This document shows positions 33,069-43,984 of a stretch of DNA of 64,000 nucleotides, piece by piece; the stretch's first letter is position 1; each line of letters begins with the position of its first letter. The position numbers and the translations under genes are program-made. Source of the stretch: Distichodus sexfasciatus. Its lineage: Eukaryota > Chordata > Actinopteri > Characiformes > Distichodontidae. The notes beneath the pieces were generated by a model. It saw only the letters and a program-made list of their open reading frames with translations. It was not told where the DNA came from and did not search any database. The stretch is taken from contig JAVGVS010000455.1 of the NCBI GenBank assembly GCA_032718565.1, forward strand, positions 74,668 through 138,667. Reading direction: 5' to 3'.

Positions 33069-33610
33069 ATTATGGAGGGCTAAGAGTGCCAAAATTAAAT
33101 ATATAAATATGTCAATAATTAAATAATTACATGTGTCATTAATTGTTTAAAATGGGAAATATAATGATAAATAATTACTTAAATGTGTCATTAATTATTT
33201 AAAATTGGAAATAAAAATGTCATTAATTAAATGTGGCTTTAATTATTTGAAATGGGAAATAAAAACATAATTACTTAAATGTGTCATTAATTATTTAAAA
33301 TGGGAAATAAACACATTGTTAATTAATTAAATGTGCAATATATAATTATTTCACTATGTATTTCATTTTGCCAACGTTCCGCAAATCATGAATTAATTTT
33401 ATCTGTCAGTGGGTGAAACAAACGCTGATGTACTCAAGACAGCCAATCGTCTTCAGTAGACCAGCGTTTGTCCCATCCTCTGACTTTGATGGGCCAGACT
33501 GACAGATAAAATTAATTCATGATGTGCAGCGAAGAGAGACACAGCGAATCATGAATTTATTTTATCTGTCAGCCTGGTCCATCAAAGTCAGTGGGCGGAA
33601 CAAACGCTGA
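33069..33610. repeat. Left terminal inverted repeat of the large transposon
   Basis: 33091-33345 contains AT-rich units of about 55-65 bp (ATTAATTATTTAAAATGGGA...AAATAAAA). 33360-33610 contains three alternating-orientation copies of ATGAATTAATTTTATCTGTC (about 33388, inverted at 33497, direct at 33551) with CpG-bearing spacers. The whole matches the right end in reverse complement. Confidence 0.9.
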
Positions 33611-33666
33611 GCTGCCATGATCTTGTGCAGACCATTGTTTTAGTCTGTAGCCGTGTCCTTTCCAAT

Positions 33667-35008
33667 ATGGCGCTTGCAGAAGCGGACTTGATAAGATTTA
33701 GAAGTTGCAAACAATATTGAAGCAGGAGATGCTGACCCTGAATATGTGGCGGGTAAAGTGGAGGAATTTCTTGAGGCAGTAGGAGTTATTTTGGCTCTTT
33801 CAGAAGAAGATTTTGATCCTCGAGTGTTTGCAAACTTTGAGAAGTACTTCAGCACAGCTGCAGAACAACATACACAAGGACCGGGTCGTCCAGCTTTTGA
33901 CATACCGAGAGCTGTTGTGGAGCATTTTAATTCTTTGTGGATTAGAATTCTTTTAATTCTTTGTGGATTAAAAGCGACAGAGATAGCAAAGATATTCGGT
34001 GTGTCTGTGAGGACCATCCGGCGCATGGACTAAAACAATCTGAGGTATTTATAGCTCAATGTACTACATTTCTTGAGCTAATATTAACGGTATGAGTCAA
34101 CTATTTAGAAATTGTACTAAAAAAAATCACGGAAGTAAAGATTATACCGTGTTTATGCCTGCACAGACAGACACATCTATATTCATCTATTGGTGATGAT
34201 GAATTGGACCGTATTGTGACTGAAGTCCACAGACGTCACCCAAACACTGGATACAAGCTAATACACGGGCACCTGAAAGTGAGAGGTGTACTTGTTCCCG
34301 GTGAGTATTAACTGAACCTTCAACAATTTTTAGAGTTATTTAGACATCTAATAATACGTGCTGCTGTGATGTTTTAGATACTGAGTTTTTACAGTCTCAA
34401 AATTAAGAGATTTGTGTTCACTTTTGAGGCTGTGGTTGTTTTCATTATATCAAATCATCATGATGTAATACTTTTACATACATCAGTATTTTGCAGTTTA
34501 TTGCTCAACTGTTAAGTATAGCAGGTTTTTGCGTAACAAAGGAAACTGTATTATGTATGAAGGATATATGTGGATCAAAGGTAGGGGCAGTGTGAAGGTG
34601 AGATATGGGGCAAAGGGGCACAAGAGGAAGAGGAATAAGGAAGTATAGACTTCATTTCATTGCTGCCAACTTGTGGATTCATGCTGTTATTATGCAGCAT
34701 TAATACTGTATCTAAATCAATGGCATTTTTAATCTCAGTGTTGGTCAATAGGATGTTACTGGTGTTCTAGTGAAAGTGCTAATTTTTTAAATTTCAGTCT
34801 CAAGATTGCATGAGTCTTTACGCAGGGTTGATGCAGAGGGAGTGCATATGAGACGTTTAAGGCTACAGGTATTAAGGCGACGGAAATATTCTGTTTCTGG
34901 CCCAAACCATCTTTGGCATATTGATGGTAACCATAAGCTCATAAGGTATTGGTAATACTGTCAGATAATCAATACACCTTTCTATTGATATTTTAAAAAT
35001 GTAAAAAA

Positions 35009-35039
<31 letters not shown>

Positions 35040-35572
35040 TGTAGCATTTAGCACATAAGCTTTATGTGTTTAAAATTTTGTGATGGAGATTGGATGGAGG
35101 GGTGGATGGATTCAGTAGATTATTGATCTACCTTACTGTAGCTGGTAACAATAGGGCAAGCACAGTCTTGCAAAGCTTTATGGAAGCTGTTGAGCAATAT
35201 GGGCTGCCATCAAGGGTTTGGTCTGATAAAGGTAGGGAGAATGCAGATGTCGCAGAATTCATAATCAGGAACAGAGGTACTGACAGGAATTCTCACGTCA
35301 CAGGCAGAAGTGTCCACAACCAGCGGTAAGTACATCTGCATGGCAACCAGGCATATGAACAGTTTCAGTTCAGTATTGTAAAGCTTTTGGACGTTACAAA
35401 TAATTTAACACCATGTCAATTTCATCCTATTGCCAGAATAGAGAGGATGTGGATGTTCTAGACCTCTTCTATCAGACATTTGTTTCACGAGAAGATCAAG
35501 GAACACTAAATCCAGACAATGAAGTCCACCTTTATGCTCTGCACTGGATCGTCCTTCCACAAATACAGACAC
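33667..35572 (+). pseudogene. Retroviral-type (rve) integrase/transposase with introns, truncated by BEL insertion
   Basis: An ATG at 33667 opens MALAEADLIRF, but the frame shifts before the next block (33690-34033). That block is acidic, then has a helix-turn-helix-like ILCGLKATEIAKIFGVSVRT. Exons follow at about 34148-34300 (DDELDRIVTEVHRRHPNTGY), 34797-34945 (NHLWHIDGNHKLIR, first catalytic aspartate), 35085-35325 (DGFSRLLIYL, VWSDKGRENADVAEFI with the second aspartate, GRSVHNQR) and 35437-35572 (IER with the catalytic glutamate, then NPDNEVHLYALHWIVLPQIQ). Introns have GT/AG ends. A 26-bp slip duplication (33925-33970) and a one-base shift after the IER motif are visible. The remaining C-terminus is lost at the BEL insertion. 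The same integrase family is abundant in fish genomes as unnamed integrase-core proteins. Confidence 0.78.
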
Positions 35573-35997
35573 TGTTAGAGCCATTTTGTGTGAATATTTA
35601 GATTTAATGTTTTGTAGTTGTTTACAGTAGAAAGTATAGAAATGTTTCTGGAATCTTCCATAACTTTCCACGTACAGTGCTACGTAATAGGATTTTATCA
35701 ATACGTATGCATGTCAAATGTACTACTATGTAACAATAAAAGTAATATGTGCCTTATGTGTCGTAATCTGAAGTTACGTATGATGAAAGAACGTAATAGA
35801 ACTAGTTTCACATTGAATGTGATGGAGCTAAGAGCTCCGGAGCGCTACAGTTTTTTGACCGTCACGTAATGCCACGTAAAGTATCTTTGTAGTCTTAGGG
35901 ATTCATTTCTTGCCTGTAACTTTGAATTGTAGTAAAGAAAAGACGACGAAAGACATCTCAAGACTCAAGACTCTTTTTTTGGTACGTGTCGCGTACA
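35573..35997 (+). repeat. BEL 5' LTR
   Basis: 425 bp, TG...CA. It contains AATAAAAG at about 35735 and is about 98% identical by eye to 43230-43655. Confidence 0.93.
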
Positions 35998-36498
35998 AAG
36001 ACAACTCAAGAGCTCTTAGCAAATGAGACAGCGAGGAGCTGCTCTTACAATAAGTCAAAAAACTTGCTAATAAGAAAAAACTTGCTCAAGAAGCGAAGTT
36101 CAAGAAATCCGAAAACTTACCGACACATCTTGCAACGGATGCGTCAAGCTTCCCCCAAAGAAGAAGTCCGAGGAGGAAGGAGGTCTGAAGAGGATCTGAA
36201 GAATCAAAGTCCGAAAAAGGCGGTCCGAGGAGGTCCGAAGAAGTCCGAAAGTGCCAGGTCAGAAAGCTCTCTTATTTTGCGTTAGACAGCTGGCTAGCTT
36301 GTCAATGAAATAAATCCAGAGAAAAGCGAAAGTAAACGTCCACTGAGCTTCCAGTTTAATGAGCAACTTAAGGCTTAAGAGAAACGATTCCTGCACATTA
36401 AGAAACTCTTTTCACAAATAATGAATTAGTTGAAAGAGTGCTGTGTAACGTTAGAGGAAACGTCACGAGCAGTGTGTTGAGAATCGCGTCGCAGAGAA

Positions 36499-37792
36499 AT
36501 GGACGCACAGACGGAGAGGGCGCCAGAGACCGAAAAAGAGGCACCGGATGAGAAAAAGTTAAAGAATAGTCGCAGGGGGAAGCTGTCGTATCTAAAACGG
36601 GAGAAAGACAATCTAGATTAATTGATACTCAATATTGACACTGTTGAGAAAGCTTTACCAAAGTTCAAAAGACACTTAGAGGAATACACGCACGTTACTA
36701 AAGAGTTGTGGAAACTGTGGGAAGAAGATGACATAGAGGATGATCGCGAAACATTTAAGGGGAAACAGACAGGATTAAAGTTGTTCATACAAAGTGCAGA
36801 AGAATGGATTTTCCACATGAGAAGCGGCCCTCAAAGGGAAGAAGACGTCGGTCCCTCTAATGCCAGTTCCGTTAAAAGTCGTAAAAGTCATAAAAGCCAT
36901 TTAAGCAAAGCAGAGAGCCATGCAAGTCGTACATCTCAAAGATCTAATACTAGCTCGGTTAGAATGAGGCTTCAAGCAGAATGTGATGCATTGTTAGCTA
37001 AAGTGAAGATTATTCAGGAGAAAGTAGAACTGGAACAAGAAGAAGCTCATTTGAGGGCACAAAGTGAAGAGAAGAAGCTTGTTTGAAGGCGGAAGAAGCT
37101 TGTTTTAGGGCAGCAAGGGAGCAGGAGGAGGCTCGCTTGAGTGCAAGAAAGAAGCAGTTGCAAATACAAAACTGCAAATGCGGTGGATAACGTGAACTAC
37201 GCCACGGAACTGAACACCACAACCTTCATGCAGTGCATCATGTACAAACTTCAGCGTATCAGTTCAGCGTATTCAAGACGAGAAACGAAGACAAGTCAAG
37301 TTCTCCGACATGGTGGACTTTATCCGTCAACAAGCTAAAACACTTGACCCAACGTTTGGTAATATTCAAGACCCTTTCTCAGGTAGACAAGAAAGCGCAA
37401 AGAAAATTGGCCTCAGAAAAGGTGAACCCAAAAGAAGTAGCTTTGCAGTGAGCAAGTCAGATACAGATAAATGTGTCATAAAGGGTCAATTAGACAAGAA
37501 ACCCATAGTTACAGACGATAAGTCATCTAAAGCTTTTCGAAGCCCCTGTTTGTATTGTAAAAAGGGTCACGCCTTAAACATGTGTCACAAAATTAAGGAA
37601 CTATCTTTGAGAGAAAGAATTGAATTTCTGAAAACATGTGGGCTCTGCTTTGGGTGCCTCGCTAACGACATCTTGCCAAAGACTGTGCTAACAAAGCCAC
37701 GTGCAAAGACTGTTCACTTAGACATCCAAATATCCTCCACACAGAACAGGCAGCAAAGACAGAAAATAACAAGGACAATGCCACCTCCATAG
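36499..37792 (+). pseudogene. BEL gag
   Basis: Starts MDAQTERAPETEKEAPDEKK at 36499, is stopped after 40 codons, then resumes with a coiled-coil rich in charged residues (36622-37086: VEKALPKFKRHLEEYTHVTK). A frameshifted middle follows, then 37310-37792, which holds the cysteine-rich RSPCLYCKKGHALNMCHKIK and the second cluster CGLCFGCLAND, typical of BEL Gag nucleocapsid regions. At least three interruptions are present. Confidence 0.82.
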
Positions 37793-38322
37793 GTGATAAT
37801 GTAAAGAGTAAGGCAGTAGTATCAAATGCATTCTTAGCAGCAGGGCCTGAAGGGGAAGAACATAATGGGGCCGGGAACAAAGTAATACTTCCCATAGTAC
37901 CTGTCAAAGTAAAACATAAGAATGAGATGAGGGAACTTGAAACCTATGCCTTCTTAGACAAAGGGAGACTTTAGACACTGCGACTTTCTGTAGTGAGAAT
38001 TTAGCCAAAAGACTGGGCATCCGGGGCAAAAGGAAAGAGTTTGTTCTTCGCACCATGACACAAGAGCAGAAAGTGGGTTGTTACTCTATAAGGGGCCTGA
38101 TCGTGTGTGGTTTAGATGAAAAGGAGTACATTACCTTGCCAGATGTGTATACACAACCAGACATACCTGCAACAAAGGCTAGCATACCACAGAAAAGGGA
38201 CTGAATCAGGTACCAGTCCCAGAAACAGTACTAGAGTTAGACATTGGCCTACTCATCGGTTCTAACTGTAAAGCCATGGAACCCTGGGAAGTGATTAATA
38301 GTCAGAACGAAGGGCCATATCT
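37793..38322 (+). pseudogene. BEL aspartic protease region, decayed
   Basis: Translated pieces include ILPIVPVKVKHKNE, then a broken active-site segment (TYAFLDKGR where FLD-x-GS is usual, with a shift) and TATFCSENLAKRLGI. VCGLDEKEYITLPDVYTQP comes next, typical of the protease-to-RT region of BEL elements. Stops occur at about 37973 and 38204. Confidence 0.65.
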
Positions 38323-39034
38323 ATGAAAACCCCACTGGGTTGGGCAGTCTATGGGCCAGTTAGCGGATACAAAGATCAGGAGTTGAATAATGCTAACAAA
38401 CTAAACTTTCTTATCAATTTTATCTCTGAGTGTGACATCAGGGAGATGCTAGCAAAATATTACGAGATCGACTTCCCAGAACGTCGGTGTGACGACAAAC
38501 AAGAGCCTTCACAACAAGACAAGCAATTCCTGCGAATTGTGTCGACATTGGCACACCTCAAAGACGGCCATTACTGCATCAAACTGCCCCTGAAAAGTGA
38601 TGTCAAGATGCCATGCAATCGAGGAGCAGCTGAACAAAGACTTGATTCTTTAAAGAGAAAGCTAGTTAAAAATGCAGACTTCTACCAAGATTACAAAAAA
38701 TTCACAGACAACATTCTAAACAAAGGTTATGCTGTAAAGGTCCCAGAAGAACAATTGAGCCGTAGCGATGGCAGAGTATGGTTTATCCCACATCACGGAG
38801 TGTACCATCCAAAAAAGAAAAAGCTAAGGGTTGTGTTCGACTGTGCAGCAGTGTACCAAGGAACGTCATTGAACAAACAACTACTACAGGGATCTGATCT
38901 CACAAACACTCTTCTTGGGGTACTGCTGAGGTTTAGGCAAGAGCCTATAGCTCTTATGGCAGATATAGAATCCATGTTCTATCAAGTGCGAGTGCCAGAA
39001 GAGGATACAGACTTACTGCGCTTCTTGTGGTGGC
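38323..39034 (+). pseudogene. BEL reverse transcriptase, first part
   Basis: An open frame begins KTPLGWAVYGPVSG (38326), the invariant TxLGW-x-(V/I)-x-GP of BEL Pol. It continues with WFIPHHGVYHP, KLRVVFDCAAVYQGTSLN and PIALMADIESMFYQVRVPEE, where ADIESMF holds the first catalytic aspartate. It is cut at 39035, after RFLWW, by the LTR of an ERV fragment, and resumes at 40347. Confidence 0.9.
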
Positions 39035-39522
39035 TGTCGTGGATTTTTCCACTGAGCAAATAAACCCAAGGCCAGAAGAAGTCCGATCACAAAGTATTTA
39101 TTCGCATTAACAATAATCTGCCAGGCAAATGAGCAGGTCTCCTTCACAGCGTGCTGATCAGAGAGTGCCCCTGAGTGAAAGGTGCATTCTCCTTACATAC
39201 TGGCGTTAAACCCCCCCGAATCAAAAAGTGCCCGATCGGCCGTTATCACCTCGAGGAGGCGCATGGTGACATACAAGAGTACATTTTGTCTCTGCTTAGT
39301 CCTTCCCCTTTGGGATAGCGATAATCAACAGCCATAACCAACAGTAAGGAGAAAGCATCTTGCACGCAAAACAACACACATATCATTCATTTGCTTACGC
39401 ACATACAATTCATTGTCCTATCAAGTCAGCTAGACAAGGTCTTGAAGAAGTCACACTGACCAAAACTCACTCTACTTACAGTTAGGATCTTTAAGAATAA
39501 TTAGTAATAAAAATTTCCTTCA
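39035..39522 (-). repeat. LTR of the second ERV
   Basis: 488 bp, TG...CA, with CAAATAAACCCAAGG near the left end (no obvious minus-strand AATAAA). Only one copy is in the window. Confidence 0.7.
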
Positions 39523-39662
39523 CACTCCCCCCTTTTGATTACATCAAACATAATCAATCAATCACACAAGAAACAGTCATAAGCGGTGATCACACATTCA
39601 GCCCTTCTTTTTCATTTATAGTTAAGCTAAGAATTACACTAGTTAGTCAATTAGTTAAACTA

Positions 39663-40331
39663 TCAAAAGGCTTCTAGACTACTACTACTACTGCAAGTGT
39701 CCGGTGTTCGGGAATCTTCTGTCAGATGACCCTTTGCAGTTGTGTAGTTGGGTCCTTCCTTTGCCAGCACAGCGACGATCATCCTCTCGGTCATGGTCCT
39801 GGCACAAGGAATACAACAACAACCACACACAACCAACAAACAGCCTCCTGTAGTCAGGGCAATCAGAGCTGTCGAAACCAGTTCAGCCCATTTCCCGAAC
39901 CATTCATCCAGAAACCCAAATGGAGAGTCTTTTACCCCCGAGTTTTCCGCAAGCTCTGTTGATAACGAAGTAAGGCCCTTCAGTGCCTTTGTAACTGTCC
40001 CATCCGGGCTGGTGTTGTTGGGGATGAAGGTGCAACAACTGCTCCCAAACATCACACAAACGTGTCCCTTTTCTGCCAGTAGCATGTCTAAGGCTATTCT
40101 ATTCTGCCAGGCCATCAGGCTTGTTGCATCTAATTGTTCAGCTAACCCCTTTATTGCATCCTGTTTGCTACTTGGAAAAGCTTCAACCCATTTTGAAAAC
40201 ATATCCACAATTACCAAACAGTACTTCTTCCCTTTTGATGGTGTTAGCTCTATAAAATCCATCATCAGATGATCAAAAGGGCCATCTGGTGGTGGATGTG
40301 CTGTTTGAACTGTTCTGATCCCTTTCCCCAC
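39663..40331 (-). pseudogene. Open integrase-envelope fusion of the second ERV
   Basis: One minus-strand frame of 222 codons. Residues about 18-60 are integrase catalytic-core sequence (HLMMDFIELTPSKGKKY, FSKWVEAFP). From about residue 65 it is envelope transmembrane subunit: LDATSLMAWQNRIALDMLLA, then the disulfide motif CVMFGSSCC (CX6CC). A hydrophobic membrane span (STALIALTTGGCLLVV) and a cysteine-rich cytoplasmic start follow. A deletion has joined pol to env in frame. CX6CC with this context is typical of gammaretrovirus-like envelopes. The surface subunit and fusion peptide are missing, so it cannot act as an envelope. Whether it is expressed is unknown. Confidence 0.8.
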
Positions 40332-40346
40332 ATTATTTTGTAAACA

Positions 40347-41728
40347 AATTAGATGGAGAACTAAATGAGAAGGTGGAAGAATACAGAATGTGTGTGCATC
40401 TATTCGGGGCTACGTCATCTCCCAGTTGCTCCTCGTATGCTCTACGAAGAACAGCATTAGATGCACCTGCAGAGACATCGACAGAGGTCACACAAACAGT
40501 CCTTCAAAACTTCTACGTAGACGACTGCTTGAAATCGGTCGCCACAGAAGACAAAGCCATTAGTCTTATGAAAGAACTAACGAACTTGTGTGCCAGGGGT
40601 GGGTTTCGTTTGACTAAGTGGGTAAGCAACAGTAGGAAGGTGCTGAGTTCTATTGCTGACAGTGAAAGGGCAGAAGAGGTTAAAGACCTACACCCGCAAC
40701 ACGATATGTTACCAATAGAACGAGCGCTAGGCGTACAATGGTGTACAAACTCTGATAGTTTCAGATTCAAGATTCAATTACCCAACAAACCCAACACCTT
40801 GCGAGGCATTTTCTCAGTTGTTTGTTCAGTGTATGACCCCCTGGGATTTTTAGGACCACTTGTCCTACCTGCTAAGCTCGTCAAAAGGGATCTTCATAAA
40901 GAGAAAAGGGGCTGAGACGAAGAGATTCCTGACAAGTCACGTCGAGCATGGCAGAAATGGCTATCAGACCTTGAAAAGTTAGCAGAACTTCGTGTAGATC
41001 GATGTTTCAAGCCCATCTCATTCGGCTCCACGAAGTCTGCACAAATCCATCATTTCCCTGATGCAAGTCAGAATGGTTATGGCATAGCGTCATATCTTTT
41101 GCTAACAAACAAGCAAGAAGAGAAACACGTTTGTTTTTTGATGGGTAAATCTAGGGTCGCCCCTCTTAAGCAAATCACAATCCCCAGATTAGAGCTGACA
41201 GCCGCCATGGTCGCAGTCAAACTAGATCGACTACTAAAGGAAAAGCTTCAGCTTCCTTTGACAAACTCAATCTTCTGGACAGACAGTACTACAGTACTAA
41301 AATACATCGAGAATGACGCCCTTCGTTTTAAAACCTTTGTGGCAAATCATGTCTCCTTCATAAGAGAAGCTACTATCCGCGCCCAATGGAGGTACGTCAA
41401 CACCTCACAGAACCCAGCAGACCTGGCGTCGCGAGGCTTGAATGTAGATAGTTTCATGGCAAATATGAGCTGGTTTCAAGGGCCTAGTTTCCTAGTGAAT
41501 GAGAACGAATGGCCAGAACAACCTAAACAGCCAAACGACCTGACAGAACACGATGAAGAAGTGAAAGTATCAGCTGCTATACTGCATTCAGGTTCATTGA
41601 TAGACAAAAACCCAACAGACCGATTTATAGCGTATTACTCCAGTTGGCACAAACTAAAGAAAGCAACTGCCTGGATTCTGTGTGTGAGAAAGGAGCTGTT
41701 GGACTTAGTAAAGCTAGAAAACCTTTAA
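40347..41728 (+). pseudogene. BEL reverse transcriptase (second part) and RNase H
   Basis: Resumes with EEYRMCVHLFGATSSPSCSS, then NFYVDDCLKSV (YVDD active site), FRLTKWVSNSRKVL, RALGVQWCTNSDSF and SVYDPLGFLGPLVLPAK, all standard BEL blocks. A stop at 40913-40915 interrupts. The RNase H-like part follows (HHFPDASQNGYGIASY, IPRLELTAAMVAVKL, FWTDSTTVLKYI, QNPADLASRG), ending at 41728. Apart from the stop and a frame change near 41700, the coding is well preserved, consistent with a young element. Confidence 0.9.
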
Positions 41729-41801
41729 GGGAGGGTGTAGGAAAGCCTGAAACAATATTAAACATAAGACTAAACCAAAGACTAACCTTACCATCGAAGG
41801 C

Positions 41802-43152
41802 TTGTCCAAGGCCGACATTGAACTGATCAAGTACAGTCAAAGGCAAACCTACGCTGAAGAAATAAAAGCACTGCAGCAAGGAAACTCCGGTGTGAAACGA
41901 AGCAGTTCAATCTCCAAACTTGATCCATGCTTAGACGACGGAGTACTGAGAGTAGGTGGACGGCTGAACAAATCGGCGATGCCTGAAGAAGTTAAACATC
42001 CTGCTATTCTGCATAAACAACACCCAATATCTCAACTCATTCTTCGCCACGTTCACGAAATCACTGGGCACGGTGGCAGAAACTACATGTTGGCCAAGTG
42101 AAGACAGAGGTATTGAATACCTAAAGCAAATACAGCAGCGAGAACCGTAATTTTAAGATGCAACCTCTGCAGAAGATTGAATGCAACGGTTGGAGAGCAA
42201 AAGATGGCAGACCTACCAGAAGACCGGCTGCATCCCAACGAACCTCCCTTCACGAGCACAGGTGTGGACTACTTTGGTCCCATTGAGGTGAAAGTGGGAC
42301 GAGCCAAAGCGAAACGTTACGGAGTGCTCTTCACATGTCTGACAGCCAGAGCAGTCCACCTAGACTTCGCCAAATCTCTTGACACAGACTCTTGTATTAA
42401 CGTTCTGCGCCGCTTCCAAAGTGGAAAGGGCTCATCAGTTCAGATCATCCGCTCAGACAACGGTACAAACCTGGTCGGCGCAGAGAAGGAGCTACGGAAG
42501 ATGTTAGAGGGCTGGAACCAATCCAGTATCAACGAAGACATGTTACAGAAAGGAGTTCAGTGGATCTTCAACCCACCCGGCGCGTCTCAAGGTGGAGTGT
42601 GGGAGCGGCAGATTCGAACAGCAAAGAAGGTGATGAACTCTGTCATACGGCAACAAGTGCTGGATGATGATGGACTAAGAATTTTGTTGAATGAAGTTGA
42701 GAAGATTGTCAACGGAAGACCCCTAACTATGTGCTCAGATGACCCCAACGACTTTGAGCCATTGACACCGAATCACATACTTGTACAAAACAAAAAGCCT
42801 ATCCTGCCACCCGGCTTGTTTAAAGAAGGCCATATCTATGCCATACGACGCTGGAGATAAGTCCAGTACATGACAGACTTATTCTGGAGAAGATGGACCT
42901 GAGAGTATCTACCACTTCTGCAAGAATGGCAAAAATGGCGTGGGCTGAAGAGAAACTTCGAGGTAGGAGACGTAGTCGTTGTGTTCGATCCGGCCCTCCC
43001 AAGAAGATCCTGGCCATTGGGAAGAATAACCAAAGTCATGCCAGACTCAAGTGTAGTTCGCAGCGCTGAGGTCCGAGTAAAGTCAAGCACCATACGAAGA
43101 CCCATCACCAAGCTCGTCCTGTTGGACACAACACCAGGAAAAGAACTTACCT
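41802..43152 (+). pseudogene. BEL integrase with C-terminal DUF5641-like region
   Basis: 41802-42101 includes DDGVLRVGGRLNKSAM and the H2C2 finger start (LILRHVHEITGHGGRNY). After a frameshift, 42177-42860 carries the catalytic core: STGVDYFGPIEVK (first D), IIRSDNGTNLVGAEKELR (second D) and WIFNPPGASQGGVWERQIR (E). The C-terminal FEVGDVVVVFDPALPRRSWPL and VRVKSSTIRRPITKLVLL match the DUF5641 module found in BEL integrases. Several frame changes lie between 42101 and 42177 and at 42860. Confidence 0.9.
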
Positions 43153-43229
43153 AGATAAAAATGCTAAAAATGGCTCTGAATTTAAGTTGGTAATTGATAT
43201 GCTAATGCCTAGTCAATTAGGGGCCGGGA

Positions 43230-43655
43230 TGTTAGAGCCATTTTGTGTGAATATTTAGATTTAATGTTTTGTAGCTGTTTACAGTAGAAAGTATAGAAAT
43301 GTTTCTGGAATCTTCCATAACTTTCCACGTACAGTGCTACGTAATAGGATTTTATCAATACGTATGCATGTCAAATGTACTACTATGTAACAATAGAAGT
43401 AATATGTGCCTTACGTGTCGTAATCTGAAGTTACGTATGATGTAAGAACGTAATAGAACTAGTTTCACATTGAATGTGATGGAGCTAAGAGCTCCGGAGC
43501 GCTACAGTTTTTTGACCGTCACGTAATGCCACGTAAAGTATCTTTGTAGTCTTAGGGATTCATTTCTTGCCTGTAAAACTTTGAATTGTAGTAAAGAAAA
43601 GACGACGAAAGACATCTCGAGACTCAAGACTCTTTTTTGGTACGTGTCGCATACA
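43230..43655 (+). repeat. BEL 3' LTR
   Basis: Same sequence as 35573-35997 with about eight differences. It is preceded by a purine-rich tract. Confidence 0.93.
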
Positions 43656-43837
43656 ACGAACCAAAACCCAGCCAACTATAAATAATTTAAAACAACTCCG
43701 GCACAATATTGTAAACACTGAGAAAAAGAAAAAAAAAAACAATTCAAACGGACCTGGCCTACTGGATAGAACACACTTGTATGAAATACTTAAGTCCAAA
43801 TCTATGGAGTCAAAATAGGTCCATATATATCTGCAAA

Positions 43838-43950
43838 ATAAAAAAATGTTTTGCAAATAAAAATAAAGTTTTGCAAACAAAAAAAATGTTTTGCAAATAA
43901 AAATAAAGTTTTGCAAACAAAAAAAATGTTTTGCAAATAAAAATAAAGTT
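43838..43950 (+). repeat. 40-bp minisatellite, about 2.8 units
   Basis: The unit starts GTTTTGCAAACAAAAAAAAT and continues GTTTTGCAAATAAAAATAAA. Confidence 0.9.
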
Positions 43951-43984
43951 TAGCAAAGCTGCATTGACTTTGCAACACATATTT

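Larger units (their letters stand above)
39035..40346 (-). mobile_element. 3' fragment of a second ERV inserted in BEL RT
   Basis: The left part (39035-39522) is an LTR running TGTCGTGG to CCTTCA in plus orientation. Directly right of it, on the minus strand, is a polypurine tract AAAAGGGGGGAGTG. Further right lie env transmembrane and a short integrase segment, and the sequence ends without a second LTR. BEL RT codons resume immediately at about 40348. No TSD was found. This ERV differs in LTR sequence from the one at 17374-48940. Confidence 0.82.
35573..43655 (+). mobile_element. BEL/Pao LTR retrotransposon
   Basis: Two long terminal repeats (35573-35997 and 43230-43655) begin TGTTAGAGCC and end GTCGCRTACA, and differ at only about eight places. 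Internal order is gag, zinc-knuckle region, protease, RT, RNase H, and H2C2 integrase with a C-terminal DUF5641-like domain, the BEL/Pao arrangement. A purine-rich AGGGGCCGGGA precedes the 3' LTR. It is inserted in the integrase gene of the large transposon. The 5-bp sequences outside the LTRs (GACAC and ACGAA) do not match, so no TSD is seen. An ERV fragment interrupts the RT at 39035-40346. Confidence 0.93.

Noticed and set aside
32564..33126. Plus-strand frames of about 80 codons near the ERV leader
   Set aside because: Opposite to the ERV leader and LTR; no family features.
35986..36285. 99-codon lysine/arginine-rich frame after the BEL 5' LTR
   Set aside because: Made of imperfect AAGTCCGAAGAA-type repeats in the untranslated leader; the recognisable Gag begins at 36499.
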